Assembly (NCBI GenBank): GCA_036961445.1
Contig: JBALVO010000091.1
Span: forward strand, 1 to 14,979
Source of the DNA: JBALVO01 sp036961445
Lineage (GTDB): Bacteria; Pseudomonadota; Gammaproteobacteria; Pseudomonadales; Halieaceae
DNA length: 14,979 nt
Reading direction: 5' to 3'
Shown: positions 6,133 to 14,188 of the stretch, in pieces
Numbering within the stretch: the first letter of the stretch is position 1
How the letters are laid out: every line of letters begins with the position of its first letter
Translations under genes and position numbers: made by a program
The notes under the pieces: generated by a model
Told to the model about the DNA's origin: nothing
Seen by the model: the letters and a program-made list of their open reading frames with translations, nothing else
Database searches by the model: none

Positions 6133-8850
6133 TTGCCCCACAGTCTTTATGATATAGCGCCGCTAGCGCCGTTGATTGACGCCGGCTATGTATTGCTCAC
6201 GCCAAACTTTCGCCTGGCCCGGCGGATCAAGGCGGAATGGGACACGCAGCGCGCCGCCAGGGGCGATCAAGTGTGGGAGCCGCTGCCGGTGCAGCCACTG
6301 GAAACCTGGTTGCTAGAACAATGGCAGCAAGCAGTCAGGGACGGCGCACTGCCCGCGCTAGCGATGCTTAATGCCGCGCAGGAGCTGGAACTGTGGCAGC
6401 AGGTCATTGCAGAGCAGGAGCGCCAGGCGGGCGACTACCATTTGTTGCGACCCGCTGCAGCCGCCGAGCTTGCCAGCCAGGCTCGCGGCAGCCTGCTGCG
6501 CTGGGAGGTAGACATCCACGCAAATGCCATTCACCAGGCATTTAACCTCGATGCAGATTGCGGCACGTTTGCCCGATGGCTGACTTTGTTTGAGCAGCGC
6601 CTGGCCGCAGCGGGGCAGTGCACGCCAGTCGATTGCATACATAATCTGTGTGCCATTGCGCGGCCCGCAACGCACAGGCGCGTCGCTCTTGTAGATTTTG
6701 ATGATATCCCGCCGCTGTTTCGATCAACGGTTAATGCACTATGCCAGCAAGTGCAGGAGGTTCAGCCAGGCGCGGCGGCCGCTGCGCAGCTGTCCTATAG
6801 TTTTTCTGACAAGCGCGCTGAACTTCAGGCAGTGGCGAGCTGGGCCGCGCAAATAGATCGACTCGAACCCGAGGCAACTGTCGGCGTAGTGTTAAGTGAT
6901 ATGGCCGGGGACAGGACAGCGCTGGAATACCTGCTGCGACGAGAGTTCGAGTGCCTGGGTGACAACTACAATAGCTTGCCGGTCAACTTTTCCACCGGCA
7001 TAGCACTGGATCGCGCGCCGGTGGTGCGCGACGCATTGAGTGCATTAGCCATGTGTCAGCATCGCGTTAGTGTGCTTGGCGTAGTTGCCTTGCTGCAGTC
7101 ACGTTTTTTGCAGCTGCACGATGGACAGACTGCGCTGGCGAATCGCTTTATTACTCGCTTGTTCGATGATGGTCGGGAGGAGATTGATACTGCAGATCTG
7201 CGCTATAGCGCTAATGCGGTAAAACTTGGGGACAGCAAAGGCCTGTTGTTGGGCGAGTACCTGTTGGCTGTGTCAGGTTTGCGCGCACTGCATCAGGTCG
7301 CACTGCCATCGCAATGGATAGACGTATTCAGCGAGGTTTTATCCCTGTGGGGCTGGCCCGGCCCCGGACCGCTGGATTCACTGGAGTATCAGCAAGTCGA
7401 GCTGTGGTACCGAACCCTGGATGAATTCAAAAGCTATGACGGTGTTTGCCAGCCGCTGAACTTTGATGCCGCTCTGCAGCTGCTGCGCCATAGCTGTAGC
7501 CGGCAGATGTCCCAGCCGCAAACCGCGGATAGCAATATACAGGTGTTGGGCCCACTGGAGGCTGCCGGCCTGGTATTTGATCATCTGTGGGTGTGTGGCA
7601 TGCAAGGTAGTAATTGGCCGGCACCTGCACGCCCCAATCCCTTCATACCCCAGTCACTGCAGCGCGAACTGAACATGCCTCATGCCACCGCGGAGCGCGA
7701 ATGGGCTTTCGGCGCGGCACTGTTTAAACAGTACACCCGCTCGGCTACCGTGTTGCATGCCAGTTATTGTGAGCAGCTAGGGGGTATCCCAGAACTGCCC
7801 AGCGCCTTGTTGCTAAATTTTACGCCACACAGTGTCACTGAACAGACAGCTGTAGATCCACGGTGGACTGAACAATGGCAGCAGCGCTCGATAGAGCAAC
7901 TGCGAGACGACCAGGCGCCGCCGCTCAGTGAGCAACAGCTGGCTTCCACCAGTGTCGGCGGTAGCGCACTACTGGAAGACCAGTCCCAGTGTCCATTTCG
8001 GGCTTTCGCCCGGCGCCGTTTGCTCGTGGAGCCGCTCTCTACGTTTAACGTGGCATTGTCAGCCGCGGAGCGAGGTTCATTATTGCACGATGCGTTATAC
8101 GCTCTGTGGGGTGAGATTATTGATTTTTCGGCATTGCTGGCACTGGACTCCGCAGCCGAACAGGCGGTGGTTGATCAAGCTGTAGCGTCTGCCATTGAGG
8201 GCGTGCCTGGTGGGCGTCGCCGTATACTCGGTGCAGCGTACTGGCGGTTGGAGGGTCTGCGTCTGGCCGGTCTGTTACACGAGTGGTTGGCGGTGGAGCG
8301 CCAGCGCAGCAGCTTTGTGGTGTTGCAGCGAGAGCAGGATATTCGACTGGAGCTGGCACAGCTGCAGATTCGCCTGCGCGTGGATCGAATCGACCAGTTG
8401 CCAGATGGCTCCCAGGTCATCATTGATTACAAATCCGGTAGCAGCAGGGTGCAGGACTGGTTGGGTGAGCGTCCCGCCAAACCCCAGCTATTATTGTACG
8501 GTATCGCAGCGCCCGAAGCGGTGTCGGCGTTGGCTTTTGCCCAGGTGCGCCCTCGAGACAGCCGCTTTGTCGGCTTGGGGCAGGTGGCCGCTGCCCCGGG
8601 TATACAAACTGATATTGCCAAAGTGATAGCCGATGGGATGGGTGCCAGCGACTGGCAATCCCTTAATCAGCAATGGCGCGAGAATCTGGAGCGGTTGGCC
8701 CAGGCATTTGTCGCCGGGGCTGCGCAAGTAGATCCGCTGGCGCCCGCAAGTTGCACCTGGTGTGGGTTGCAGTCGTTATGTCGTATCGATATTGCCGAGC
8801 AGGATTTGACGGCTGTCGCGTCAGGACAAAAGCCAGAGGTGCAGTCGTGA
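6133..8850 (+). CDS. AddB-like Fe-S PD-(D/E)XK nuclease subunit, probable DNA repair protein
   Basis: The protein has 905 residues, the size of the 'probable DNA repair protein' family related to AddB (TIGR03623 as I recall it). Residues 1-600 look like a UvrD-type scaffold with no Walker A motif, so it is unlikely to be a motor. The C-terminal half is a RecB-type nuclease: His652 (LLHDAL), Asp751 (RVDRID), Asp765 and Lys767 (IIDYKSG), then QLLLY at 785-789. Four cysteines, Cys620 (SQCPFRAFA) plus Cys874, Cys877 and Cys883 (CTWCGLQSLC), match the [4Fe-4S] staple of AddB nucleases. The start is TTG, set by the strong ribosome site at 6122-6129. Its TGA overlaps the start of the AddA-like gene by four bases, so the two are almost certainly made together as a double-strand-end processing complex. 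No convincing plus-strand promoter was seen in 5977-6132. Confidence 0.9.
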   Translation: MPHSLYDIAPLAPLIDAGYVLLTPNFRLARRIKAEWDTQRAARGDQVWEPLPVQPLETWLLEQWQQAVRDGALPALAMLNAAQELELWQQVIAEQERQAGDYHLLRPAAAAELASQARGSLLRWEVDIHANAIHQAFNLDADCGTFARWLTLFEQRLAAAGQCTPVDCIHNLCAIARPATHRRVALVDFDDIPPLFRSTVNALCQQVQEVQPGAAAAAQLSYSFSDKRAELQAVASWAAQIDRLEPEATVGVVLSDMAGDRTALEYLLRREFECLGDNYNSLPVNFSTGIALDRAPVVRDALSALAMCQHRVSVLGVVALLQSRFLQLHDGQTALANRFITRLFDDGREEIDTADLRYSANAVKLGDSKGLLLGEYLLAVSGLRALHQVALPSQWIDVFSEVLSLWGWPGPGPLDSLEYQQVELWYRTLDEFKSYDGVCQPLNFDAALQLLRHSCSRQMSQPQTADSNIQVLGPLEAAGLVFDHLWVCGMQGSNWPAPARPNPFIPQSLQRELNMPHATAEREWAFGAALFKQYTRSATVLHASYCEQLGGIPELPSALLLNFTPHSVTEQTAVDPRWTEQWQQRSIEQLRDDQAPPLSEQQLASTSVGGSALLEDQSQCPFRAFARRRLLVEPLSTFNVALSAAERGSLLHDALYALWGEIIDFSALLALDSAAEQAVVDQAVASAIEGVPGGRRRILGAAYWRLEGLRLAGLLHEWLAVERQRSSFVVLQREQDIRLELAQLQIRLRVDRIDQLPDGSQVIIDYKSGSSRVQDWLGERPAKPQLLLYGIAAPEAVSALAFAQVRPRDSRFVGLGQVAAAPGIQTDIAKVIADGMGASDWQSLNQQWRENLERLAQAFVAGAAQVDPLAPASCTWCGLQSLCRIDIAEQDLTAVASGQKPEVQS

Positions 8851-11800
8851 GTATTATCGATGCATCGCAACGCGCTGCCGCGATTAATCCTGTGGATAGT
8901 TTTTGCGTCAGTGCCCCGGCGGGCTCTGGCAAAACAGAATTGCTGATCCAGCGTTACCTCGCACTGTTGTCGCGGGTGAGCCGCCCGGAACAGGTCCTGG
9001 CGATAACATTTACCCGCAAGGCGGCAGCAGAAATGCGAGAGCGCGTACTTGAGGCACTGGAAGCCGCGCGCAGCGGTGAACCTTGTGCCGCCGAGCACGA
9101 GCGCGTTACTCGCCAACTGGCAGAGCAGGCGCTGTTAGCCGATGCTCGTGGACAGTGGCACCTGGTACGGGACATTTCGCGCCTGAACATCAAGACTATC
9201 GACAGCTTTTGCGGCGGTCTAACGCGGCAAATGCCGGTTCTCAGCGAATTTGGTGGACAGGCCAGCCTGCTGGATGATGCTGGCGAGCTCTATGCAGAAG
9301 CGGTATTGGCGTTATTCAAGCAGGTAGATACTGATCATCCGGTGGCGAAGGACCTGGCGGCTCTGATGCAACACTTCGACAATAACTGGGAACGCCTGCA
9401 GGCGTTGTTGATGTCTATGCTGGCACGGCGGGATCAATGGCGCCGTTATGTGGGAGTACATCACGCGCCAGAAGAATCCGAAGCGTATTTGCTGGCCACG
9501 GTTGAGTCCCTGGTGCGCAGTGAGCTAGCGGGCTTGTCGAGCATGCTGCTTGTCTACCGCGGTGAATTACTGGAATTGCTACAGTTTGCTGCGAGAAATC
9601 TTGGCACCACGATTCCCCAGCAGTTTCCGGGTACTGAGCCTGATGATGTAGACGCCTGGCGCGCCACACGTGATTTACTGCTCACTAAAGAGGGCGGCTG
9701 GCGCAAGAGTATTTCTAAAACTATTGGCTTTCCCACCGGAAAGGGTGAGGCGCTGGAACGCAAAGAGCAGTTAAAACGTGTACTGCTAGAGCTAGCGGAG
9801 ATACCCGGCTTGCAGCCTGCGCTGGGGGCGATAAATTTTCTTCCTGTGATTGTAACGGGCAGCGCGTCCTGGCAATTGCTGGTGCACCTGTCACGGTTAC
9901 TGCCGTTGCTGGCAGCGCAATTATTACTGGTTTTTCAAAAGCACGGTGCAGTCGATCACAGCCAGGTTGCGCTGTCTGCACTGCAAGCCCTGGGCGACGA
10001 TGACGCACCCACCGAGCTGGCGTTACGTCTGGACTACCAGATAGAGCATATTCTGGTAGATGAATTCCAGGACACTGCAATTAATCAATACGATTTGCTG
10101 CACAACCTGACTCGCGGCTGGGGACAACACAATGCGCAGAATCCGCAAGCGCCGCGCACGGTGATGATCGTAGGCGATGGTATGCAATCCATCTACGGCT
10201 TCCGCGGGGCCAATGTCGGGCTGTTTCTAAAAGCGCGGCAAGAAGGGTTTAACGGAGTCTCTTTGCAGTCTTTGGAATTGCTCAGCAACTTTCGATCTGA
10301 CGAGGGTGTGGTGGACTGGATCAATGAGACGTTCAGCTGGGCGTTTCCCGCGCAGGACGATATTAATCGCGGTCAGGTAAGCTATACGCCTGCCACTGCA
10401 GTGCGCCCAACTGTGCTTGAGCCAGCGGTGTCAATGCATGCATTTCATGGCGACGAGAAGGCGGATGCGCAAGCGCAGGAGGTGGCATTTATCTGCGCAC
10501 AAATAGCGGCAGGGTATGCCGATGACAGCGCCGGCACTATAGCTGTACTGGGCCGCAGTCGCAGCCATCTGCAGCCGATTATTGCTGGACTCAAACAGTT
10601 GAATATTCCTTACAGCGCTCAGGACCTGGATAGCCTGGCGCACTCGGGCGTGGTCACCGACTTGCTTAGCTTGTGTCGCGCCCTGGCTAATGGTGCTGAC
10701 CGCTTAGCCTGGATGTCACTACTGCGTGCACCCTGGTGCGGCCTGACGTTGGCTGACATCCTGTTGATCGGGAGTTTCGGCGACCCTGCGCGCTATACCC
10801 CGGTGTGGTCTGCACTGTGCAGTGCTGAACTACAGGCGCAACTGAGTGGTGAGGCCAGAACGCGCGTTGAATATATTGTTCCGGTATTACGACGAGCACT
10901 GCAGCAGCGCGACAGACTCGGATTACGCGCCTGGATCGAACAGGCCTGGGTGGGTCTGGGCGGTCCGGCCTGCGCCGCCGAAAGTGGCTGGTTATTCGAC
11001 GCCGAGAGCTTTTTCCAGCTATTGGAACAGGCTGAACTGGATGGTATAGGGCTGGATACAAAGTGGCTGGAGCAGCGTTTACAGAAAAGATACATGGACG
11101 GTGGAGATCCGGCCAGTAAGGTGCAGTTAATGACACTGCACAAGGCCAAAGGCCTGGAGTTCGACCGCGTGATTATACCGCAACTGGCTAAAGTACCGCG
11201 TGGTGATGGCCGCCAGTTATTACTATGGGATGAGCACAGCAGCCCGGATGGCGAGCGCAGTTTTTTGTTGGCGGCTGACGACCACAGCAAAGCAGGTGCT
11301 CCTACGTTGTACAATTATTTACAGCAGCAGCGGCAACAAAAAGCGTTGCTGGAAGGGACTCGATTATTGTACGTCGGCGCAACACGTGCGGTTAGCGAGC
11401 TATTGCTCACAGCCAGTCTCAACTGGGATGACAAGAAAGAGGCATTTCGCAGTCCATCGGGTCGCTGCTTGCTGAGCCCGATCTGGCCGACTTTTGAGCA
11501 ACAGATGACAGTGCACGAACCGGCATTGCCCACTGCGATGGCCGCGCCCAGGCAGCGCGGACGATTGCTAACACGTTTGCAGCGCACGGTGTCTGCCGCA
11601 GCACTTGAGGTGGCGACCTCCCAGGGTAGTCGTTCCCCCGAGGCCCACAGCAACATTCCCGTGCGAGCCACGAATCACACCGAGCGCAGTGTAGGTACTG
11701 TGGTGCACCTGGCCCTGGAAGAACTGTCTTTGCGCAAGGTACTGCCGCAATCAGTGTCCGCTGCCGATAGCGCGCGCTGGACTGTGGCACTGCAGCAATC

Positions 11801-12221
11801 GGGTTTGTGGGGGACATTGCTCGATGAGGCTCTGCAGTCAGTAATAAGCTCGGTGGTGCAATCACTGCGTGCTGACGGCCCCGGGCGCTGGGTACTGTCA
11901 GGGACTCACCAGCAGGCAAAGAGCGAATGGGCACTGACTTGCGTTGATGAGCAGGGAGCAGTCCACGACCTGGTAATAGATCGCAGCTTTGTGGACCCGG
12001 ATACGGGTATACGCTGGATCGTGGATTATAAAAATAGTCAGCCGGCGAAGGGTGAATCACTGACAGCGTTTACGGTGCGTGAAACCAGCGCCTATCTAGG
12101 ACAATTACAGCGCTATCGTGATGCTGTGCGCACTCTGGGCGAGGAACCACTGTGCTGTGCGCTGTTTTTTAGCGCGCTAGGGCATTTACATCCGGTTACG
12201 GAACTGGATTTGCCGGGGTAG
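8847..12221 (+). CDS. AddA-like UvrD-family helicase-nuclease
   Basis: This is the motor and second nuclease of the AddAB-like pair, 1124 residues. Helicase motifs in order: Walker A APAGSGKT (23-30), ITFTRKAAAEMRERV (53-67), Walker B VDEFQD (404-409), GDGMQSIYGFRGA (443-455), SNFRS (480-484), TLHKAKGLEFDRV (763-775) and LLYVGATRA (840-848). The C-terminal PD-(D/E)XK domain keeps His954, Asp1045 (VIDRSF), Asp1060 and Lys1062 (IVDYKNS) and QLQRY (1086-1090), so both cutting and unwinding should be active. The start is GTG at 8847, in a 4-base GTGA overlap with the upstream stop and six bases after AGAGGT (8835-8840). The reading frame stays open upstream to 8673, but those 58 codons overlap the previous gene and precede the natural N-terminus. 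The role is resection of double-strand breaks for RecA loading, by analogy with AddAB. Confidence 0.92.
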   Translation: MSIIDASQRAAAINPVDSFCVSAPAGSGKTELLIQRYLALLSRVSRPEQVLAITFTRKAAAEMRERVLEALEAARSGEPCAAEHERVTRQLAEQALLADARGQWHLVRDISRLNIKTIDSFCGGLTRQMPVLSEFGGQASLLDDAGELYAEAVLALFKQVDTDHPVAKDLAALMQHFDNNWERLQALLMSMLARRDQWRRYVGVHHAPEESEAYLLATVESLVRSELAGLSSMLLVYRGELLELLQFAARNLGTTIPQQFPGTEPDDVDAWRATRDLLLTKEGGWRKSISKTIGFPTGKGEALERKEQLKRVLLELAEIPGLQPALGAINFLPVIVTGSASWQLLVHLSRLLPLLAAQLLLVFQKHGAVDHSQVALSALQALGDDDAPTELALRLDYQIEHILVDEFQDTAINQYDLLHNLTRGWGQHNAQNPQAPRTVMIVGDGMQSIYGFRGANVGLFLKARQEGFNGVSLQSLELLSNFRSDEGVVDWINETFSWAFPAQDDINRGQVSYTPATAVRPTVLEPAVSMHAFHGDEKADAQAQEVAFICAQIAAGYADDSAGTIAVLGRSRSHLQPIIAGLKQLNIPYSAQDLDSLAHSGVVTDLLSLCRALANGADRLAWMSLLRAPWCGLTLADILLIGSFGDPARYTPVWSALCSAELQAQLSGEARTRVEYIVPVLRRALQQRDRLGLRAWIEQAWVGLGGPACAAESGWLFDAESFFQLLEQAELDGIGLDTKWLEQRLQKRYMDGGDPASKVQLMTLHKAKGLEFDRVIIPQLAKVPRGDGRQLLLWDEHSSPDGERSFLLAADDHSKAGAPTLYNYLQQQRQQKALLEGTRLLYVGATRAVSELLLTASLNWDDKKEAFRSPSGRCLLSPIWPTFEQQMTVHEPALPTAMAAPRQRGRLLTRLQRTVSAAALEVATSQGSRSPEAHSNIPVRATNHTERSVGTVVHLALEELSLRKVLPQSVSAADSARWTVALQQSGLWGTLLDEALQSVISSVVQSLRADGPGRWVLSGTHQQAKSEWALTCVDEQGAVHDLVIDRSFVDPDTGIRWIVDYKNSQPAKGESLTAFTVRETSAYLGQLQRYRDAVRTLGEEPLCCALFFSALGHLHPVTELDLPG

Positions 12222-12301
12222 GGCATTGGCCGAGATCTTGTTCTGATCCAGGGGGAGAGGAAAGCCGACCGAGATAAACAGCTCAGCCGGCAGCAGGCAT
12301 T

Positions 12302-12913
12302 TTATTGCGCAGCTTCCTCTTTTTTCTCCAGAGTCAGGGCCAGCGCTTCGGTGTAAACGACCACCACGGTCTGGCCGAGGGTTACGCCTTCCATCTTGTG
12401 CGCTTCAACATCGCCGATCACATGCAGTTTACCATTTGGATCCTTGATAGTTACCGCACCCAGTTCACGGTTTATGCCTTCGATGGTGCATACCGCTCTA
12501 ATTACCCGTGCGCCACCAATCGCCGGCCGCTCGCCTTCTCCTGAGACTGCACCTTGCTCAACGACCACCCAGGGCTCTGCCAGTTCTTCAGCTGTGGGTT
12601 CACGTAACTCGCCTTCAAGTGCTGCGACATAGGTCGCTACCAGTCGGTCACCGACTTTTATGTCTTCCAATTTGACTACTTGCTCAGTCGAGGTCATGGT
12701 CACGACGTTACCGTCAGGCCCCTGCAGGCTGATCTGGCGAGTTTCCAGGTCAATAGCAGTGACTACCGCTTCTACACTGACTGCAACTGCGCGGCCGCTG
12801 CCCTGATCTTCTTCGTGGTGCTCAGCTTGTGCTGCCAGCGGCAGTGCTAAAACCATTAGCGCTAATACGCTAGCTTGAATCTTCGTGGTAATAGACTTGA
12901 TGATGTTCGACAT
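12302..12913 (-). CDS. Secreted protein with two tandem beta-rich repeats, function unknown
   Basis: The protein has 203 residues. It begins with a signal peptide: basic N-region with Lys6 and Lys11, hydrophobic core VLALMVLALPLA, and probable cleavage after AQA at residue 30, leaving a mature start EHHEEDQ. The mature part holds two related units, about 47-99 (TAIDLETRQISLQGPDGNVV, then KVGDRLVATYVAAL) and 138-196 (EGINRELGAVTIKDPNG, then LGQTVVVVYTEALALTLEK). Each looks like a small beta-barrel with a central D-P/G-G turn, of a type common in hypothetical proteobacterial periplasmic proteins. The only cysteine is Cys142, and there is no lipobox. Function is not known; copper-binding CusF-like or OB-like folds are possible but unproven. 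Upstream it has a reasonable promoter and an AAGGAA ribosome site. Confidence 0.8.
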   Translation of the reverse strand: MSNIIKSITTKIQASVLALMVLALPLAAQAEHHEEDQGSGRAVAVSVEAVVTAIDLETRQISLQGPDGNVVTMTSTEQVVKLEDIKVGDRLVATYVAALEGELREPTAEELAEPWVVVEQGAVSGEGERPAIGGARVIRAVCTIEGINRELGAVTIKDPNGKLHVIGDVEAHKMEGVTLGQTVVVVYTEALALTLEKKEEAAQ

Positions 12914-12965
12914 TAGTGGAGTTCCTTAATCTGTGACTGTACTGCCTCGATGCCGGTGGCCAGAC

Positions 12966-12988
12966 GCCGCCCCGACCGGACAGGCGGC
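12966..12988. repeat. GC-rich inverted repeat between rlmG and the secreted protein gene
   Basis: GCCGCC (12966-12971) and GGCGGC (12983-12988) form a 6-bp stem with an 11-base loop. No U-run follows on either strand, so it is not a classical terminator. It could still slow transcription after rlmG, or sit at the 5' end of the secreted protein's mRNA. Confidence 0.4.
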
Positions 12989-12990
12989 CT

Positions 12991-13019
12991 AAGATAGCGC
13001 CACATGCCCGCAGAATCAA
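12991..13019 (-). promoter_or_regulatory. Probable sigma-70 promoter of the secreted repeat protein
   Basis: On the minus strand TTGATT (13019-13014) and TATCTT (12996-12991) are separated by exactly 17 bases, each matching consensus at four of six positions. It lies just after the rlmG stop, giving the secreted protein its own transcript with a leader of about 70 bases. Confidence 0.4.
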
Positions 13020-13032
13020 CTGTGGCGAAGAC

Positions 13033-14160
13033 TCAGGCCCGGTGCGCGAGCCAGACGATGAACTTGCCATTTTGTGCGGCTTTGTCTACCCGTTGAAATT
13101 CCCGTTTCAAGGTTGGCAGGTAATCAAGATGCCGGTTAGCCACCAGGCATAGCCGGCCGCCCGGTTGCAGGTTGGCCGCACACTGTTGCAGCAGGTGCCG
13201 GCCGGCGAAATCATCCACCGTTTGATTGAGATGAAAGGGTGGGTTGCACAGGATTAGCTCGACAGGCTCAGCCGTATAGGCCATCAGGCCATCTCCGTGG
13301 TGAAAGCCGAAATTATCCTGCTGCTGCGAGTACAAATGACTTACATTCAGGCGCGCAGAAGCAACGGCCATAGCAGACTCATCGCAAAAAACTACAGTGG
13401 GAGTCAGGCCTTGTTTGACCGCGGTCAGTCCCAGCACGCCATTGCCACAAGCCAGGTCAATGGCACTGGTAACCGGTGGCAGGGTGGTCAGGTAAGCCAT
13501 CAAAAATCGACTCCCGAGGTCGAGTTTGTCGCGACTAAAAACATTGGAAAAAGCCTGTAGTTGACCCTGCAACGCCTCACAATAATAGCCTGAAGTATCA
13601 GCGGGGGCGTCAGTTATGCGGTCATCCCGGGTCGCGCAGAATATCCTGGCTTTACGTTGTCCGCGCCGGCGTTCAGTGGGGCCGATATAGAACTCCAGAA
13701 TTTTGCCGACCTGTGGCGACAGGTGTTTGTCCATACCTGCGGCCACGAGCATAGCGCCTGGGGGTAGGCAGCGTGCCAGTTGCGACAATTGGTACTCAAA
13801 GTATGCAAGCTGCTTGGGAATGCGCATGGCGACATGCTGCAGCGCCAGACCGGGGGGCTCAGTGCTCCACACGACAGGAGTAGCGCTGCGCTCATTCAAC
13901 TTCTGGTTATATTGCAGCGCGTGTGCAGACAGGGCCGAGTCGGTCCACAGTGCTGCTGGCTGCAGGGCCACGCAAAGGGCGCCGTGCTCGTCGTTCACTA
14001 CCAGGGTGGTATCAGCTGCAATGTCCCGCGTGTGGCACTCTTCCAGTAGCAGAGTGTCTGCGGCGCACCAGGCCTGCAGGGGCTCTAACTGCCTGGCCGG
14101 ATAGCGCTGCAATACAAAAGAGCCGTAGGGATTCTGATAGTTGGTGAGGGCCGCCGCCAT
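13033..14160 (-). CDS. rlmG: 23S rRNA (guanine-1835-N2)-methyltransferase RlmG
   Basis: RlmG methylates the exocyclic amine of G1835 in 23S rRNA with S-adenosylmethionine. At 375 residues it is close to E. coli RlmG (378). The N-terminal half is the degenerate methyltransferase-like domain (LQRYPARQLEPLQAW at 17-31, VVNDEHGALCVAL at 54-66). The C-terminal half is catalytic: NVFSRDKLDLGSRFLMAYL (206-224), SAM loop DLACGNGVLGL (235-245), DESAMAVASARLNV (260-273), catalytic NPPF (306-309) and the family-typical VANRHLDYL (340-348). RsmC has the same architecture, but the sequence follows RlmG closely, including the C-terminal NGKFIV. The ATG lies 27 bases after the mltD stop, and its GGAG ribosome site (14172-14169) is inside a stable hairpin, so its expression probably depends on that structure. 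Confidence 0.93.
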   Translation of the reverse strand: MAAALTNYQNPYGSFVLQRYPARQLEPLQAWCAADTLLLEECHTRDIAADTTLVVNDEHGALCVALQPAALWTDSALSAHALQYNQKLNERSATPVVWSTEPPGLALQHVAMRIPKQLAYFEYQLSQLARCLPPGAMLVAAGMDKHLSPQVGKILEFYIGPTERRRGQRKARIFCATRDDRITDAPADTSGYYCEALQGQLQAFSNVFSRDKLDLGSRFLMAYLTTLPPVTSAIDLACGNGVLGLTAVKQGLTPTVVFCDESAMAVASARLNVSHLYSQQQDNFGFHHGDGLMAYTAEPVELILCNPPFHLNQTVDDFAGRHLLQQCAANLQPGGRLCLVANRHLDYLPTLKREFQRVDKAAQNGKFIVWLAHRA

Positions 14161-14166
14161 GGCAAA

Positions 14167-14188
14167 AGCTCCGCGGCTGCGCGGAGCT
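14167..14188 (-). terminator. Hairpin after mltD that also covers the rlmG ribosome site
   Basis: The arms AGCTCCGCG and CGCGGAGCT pair perfectly over 9 bp with a 4-base loop, and in the minus-strand RNA they are followed by UUUUGCC and then the rlmG AUG. It looks like an intrinsic terminator with a short U-tract. Its first base is the last base of the mltD stop codon, and its 3' arm contains the rlmG GGAG. It may therefore end mltD transcripts, hide the rlmG ribosome site, or do both. Confidence 0.65.

Noticed and set aside
8673..8846. N-terminal extension of the AddA-like protein by 58 residues
   Set aside because: It overlaps the AddB-like gene for its full length. The GTG at 8847 has a good ribosome site and begins the protein just before the Walker A region, as in relatives.
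11419..12060. A 213-codon open frame on the minus strand inside the AddA-like gene
   Set aside because: It is antisense to the nuclease domain, and its translation is rich in Pro, Arg and Ser, as shadow frames are in GC-rich genes.
12222..12301. Terminator after the AddA-like gene
   Set aside because: Only weak 3-4 bp pairings are visible around 12265-12295, and the T-run near 12300 is not preceded by a stable stem.
13297..13560. Plus-strand open frames within rlmG (also at 13703-14104)
   Set aside because: They are antisense to a clear RlmG coding sequence, with no domain or start signals.
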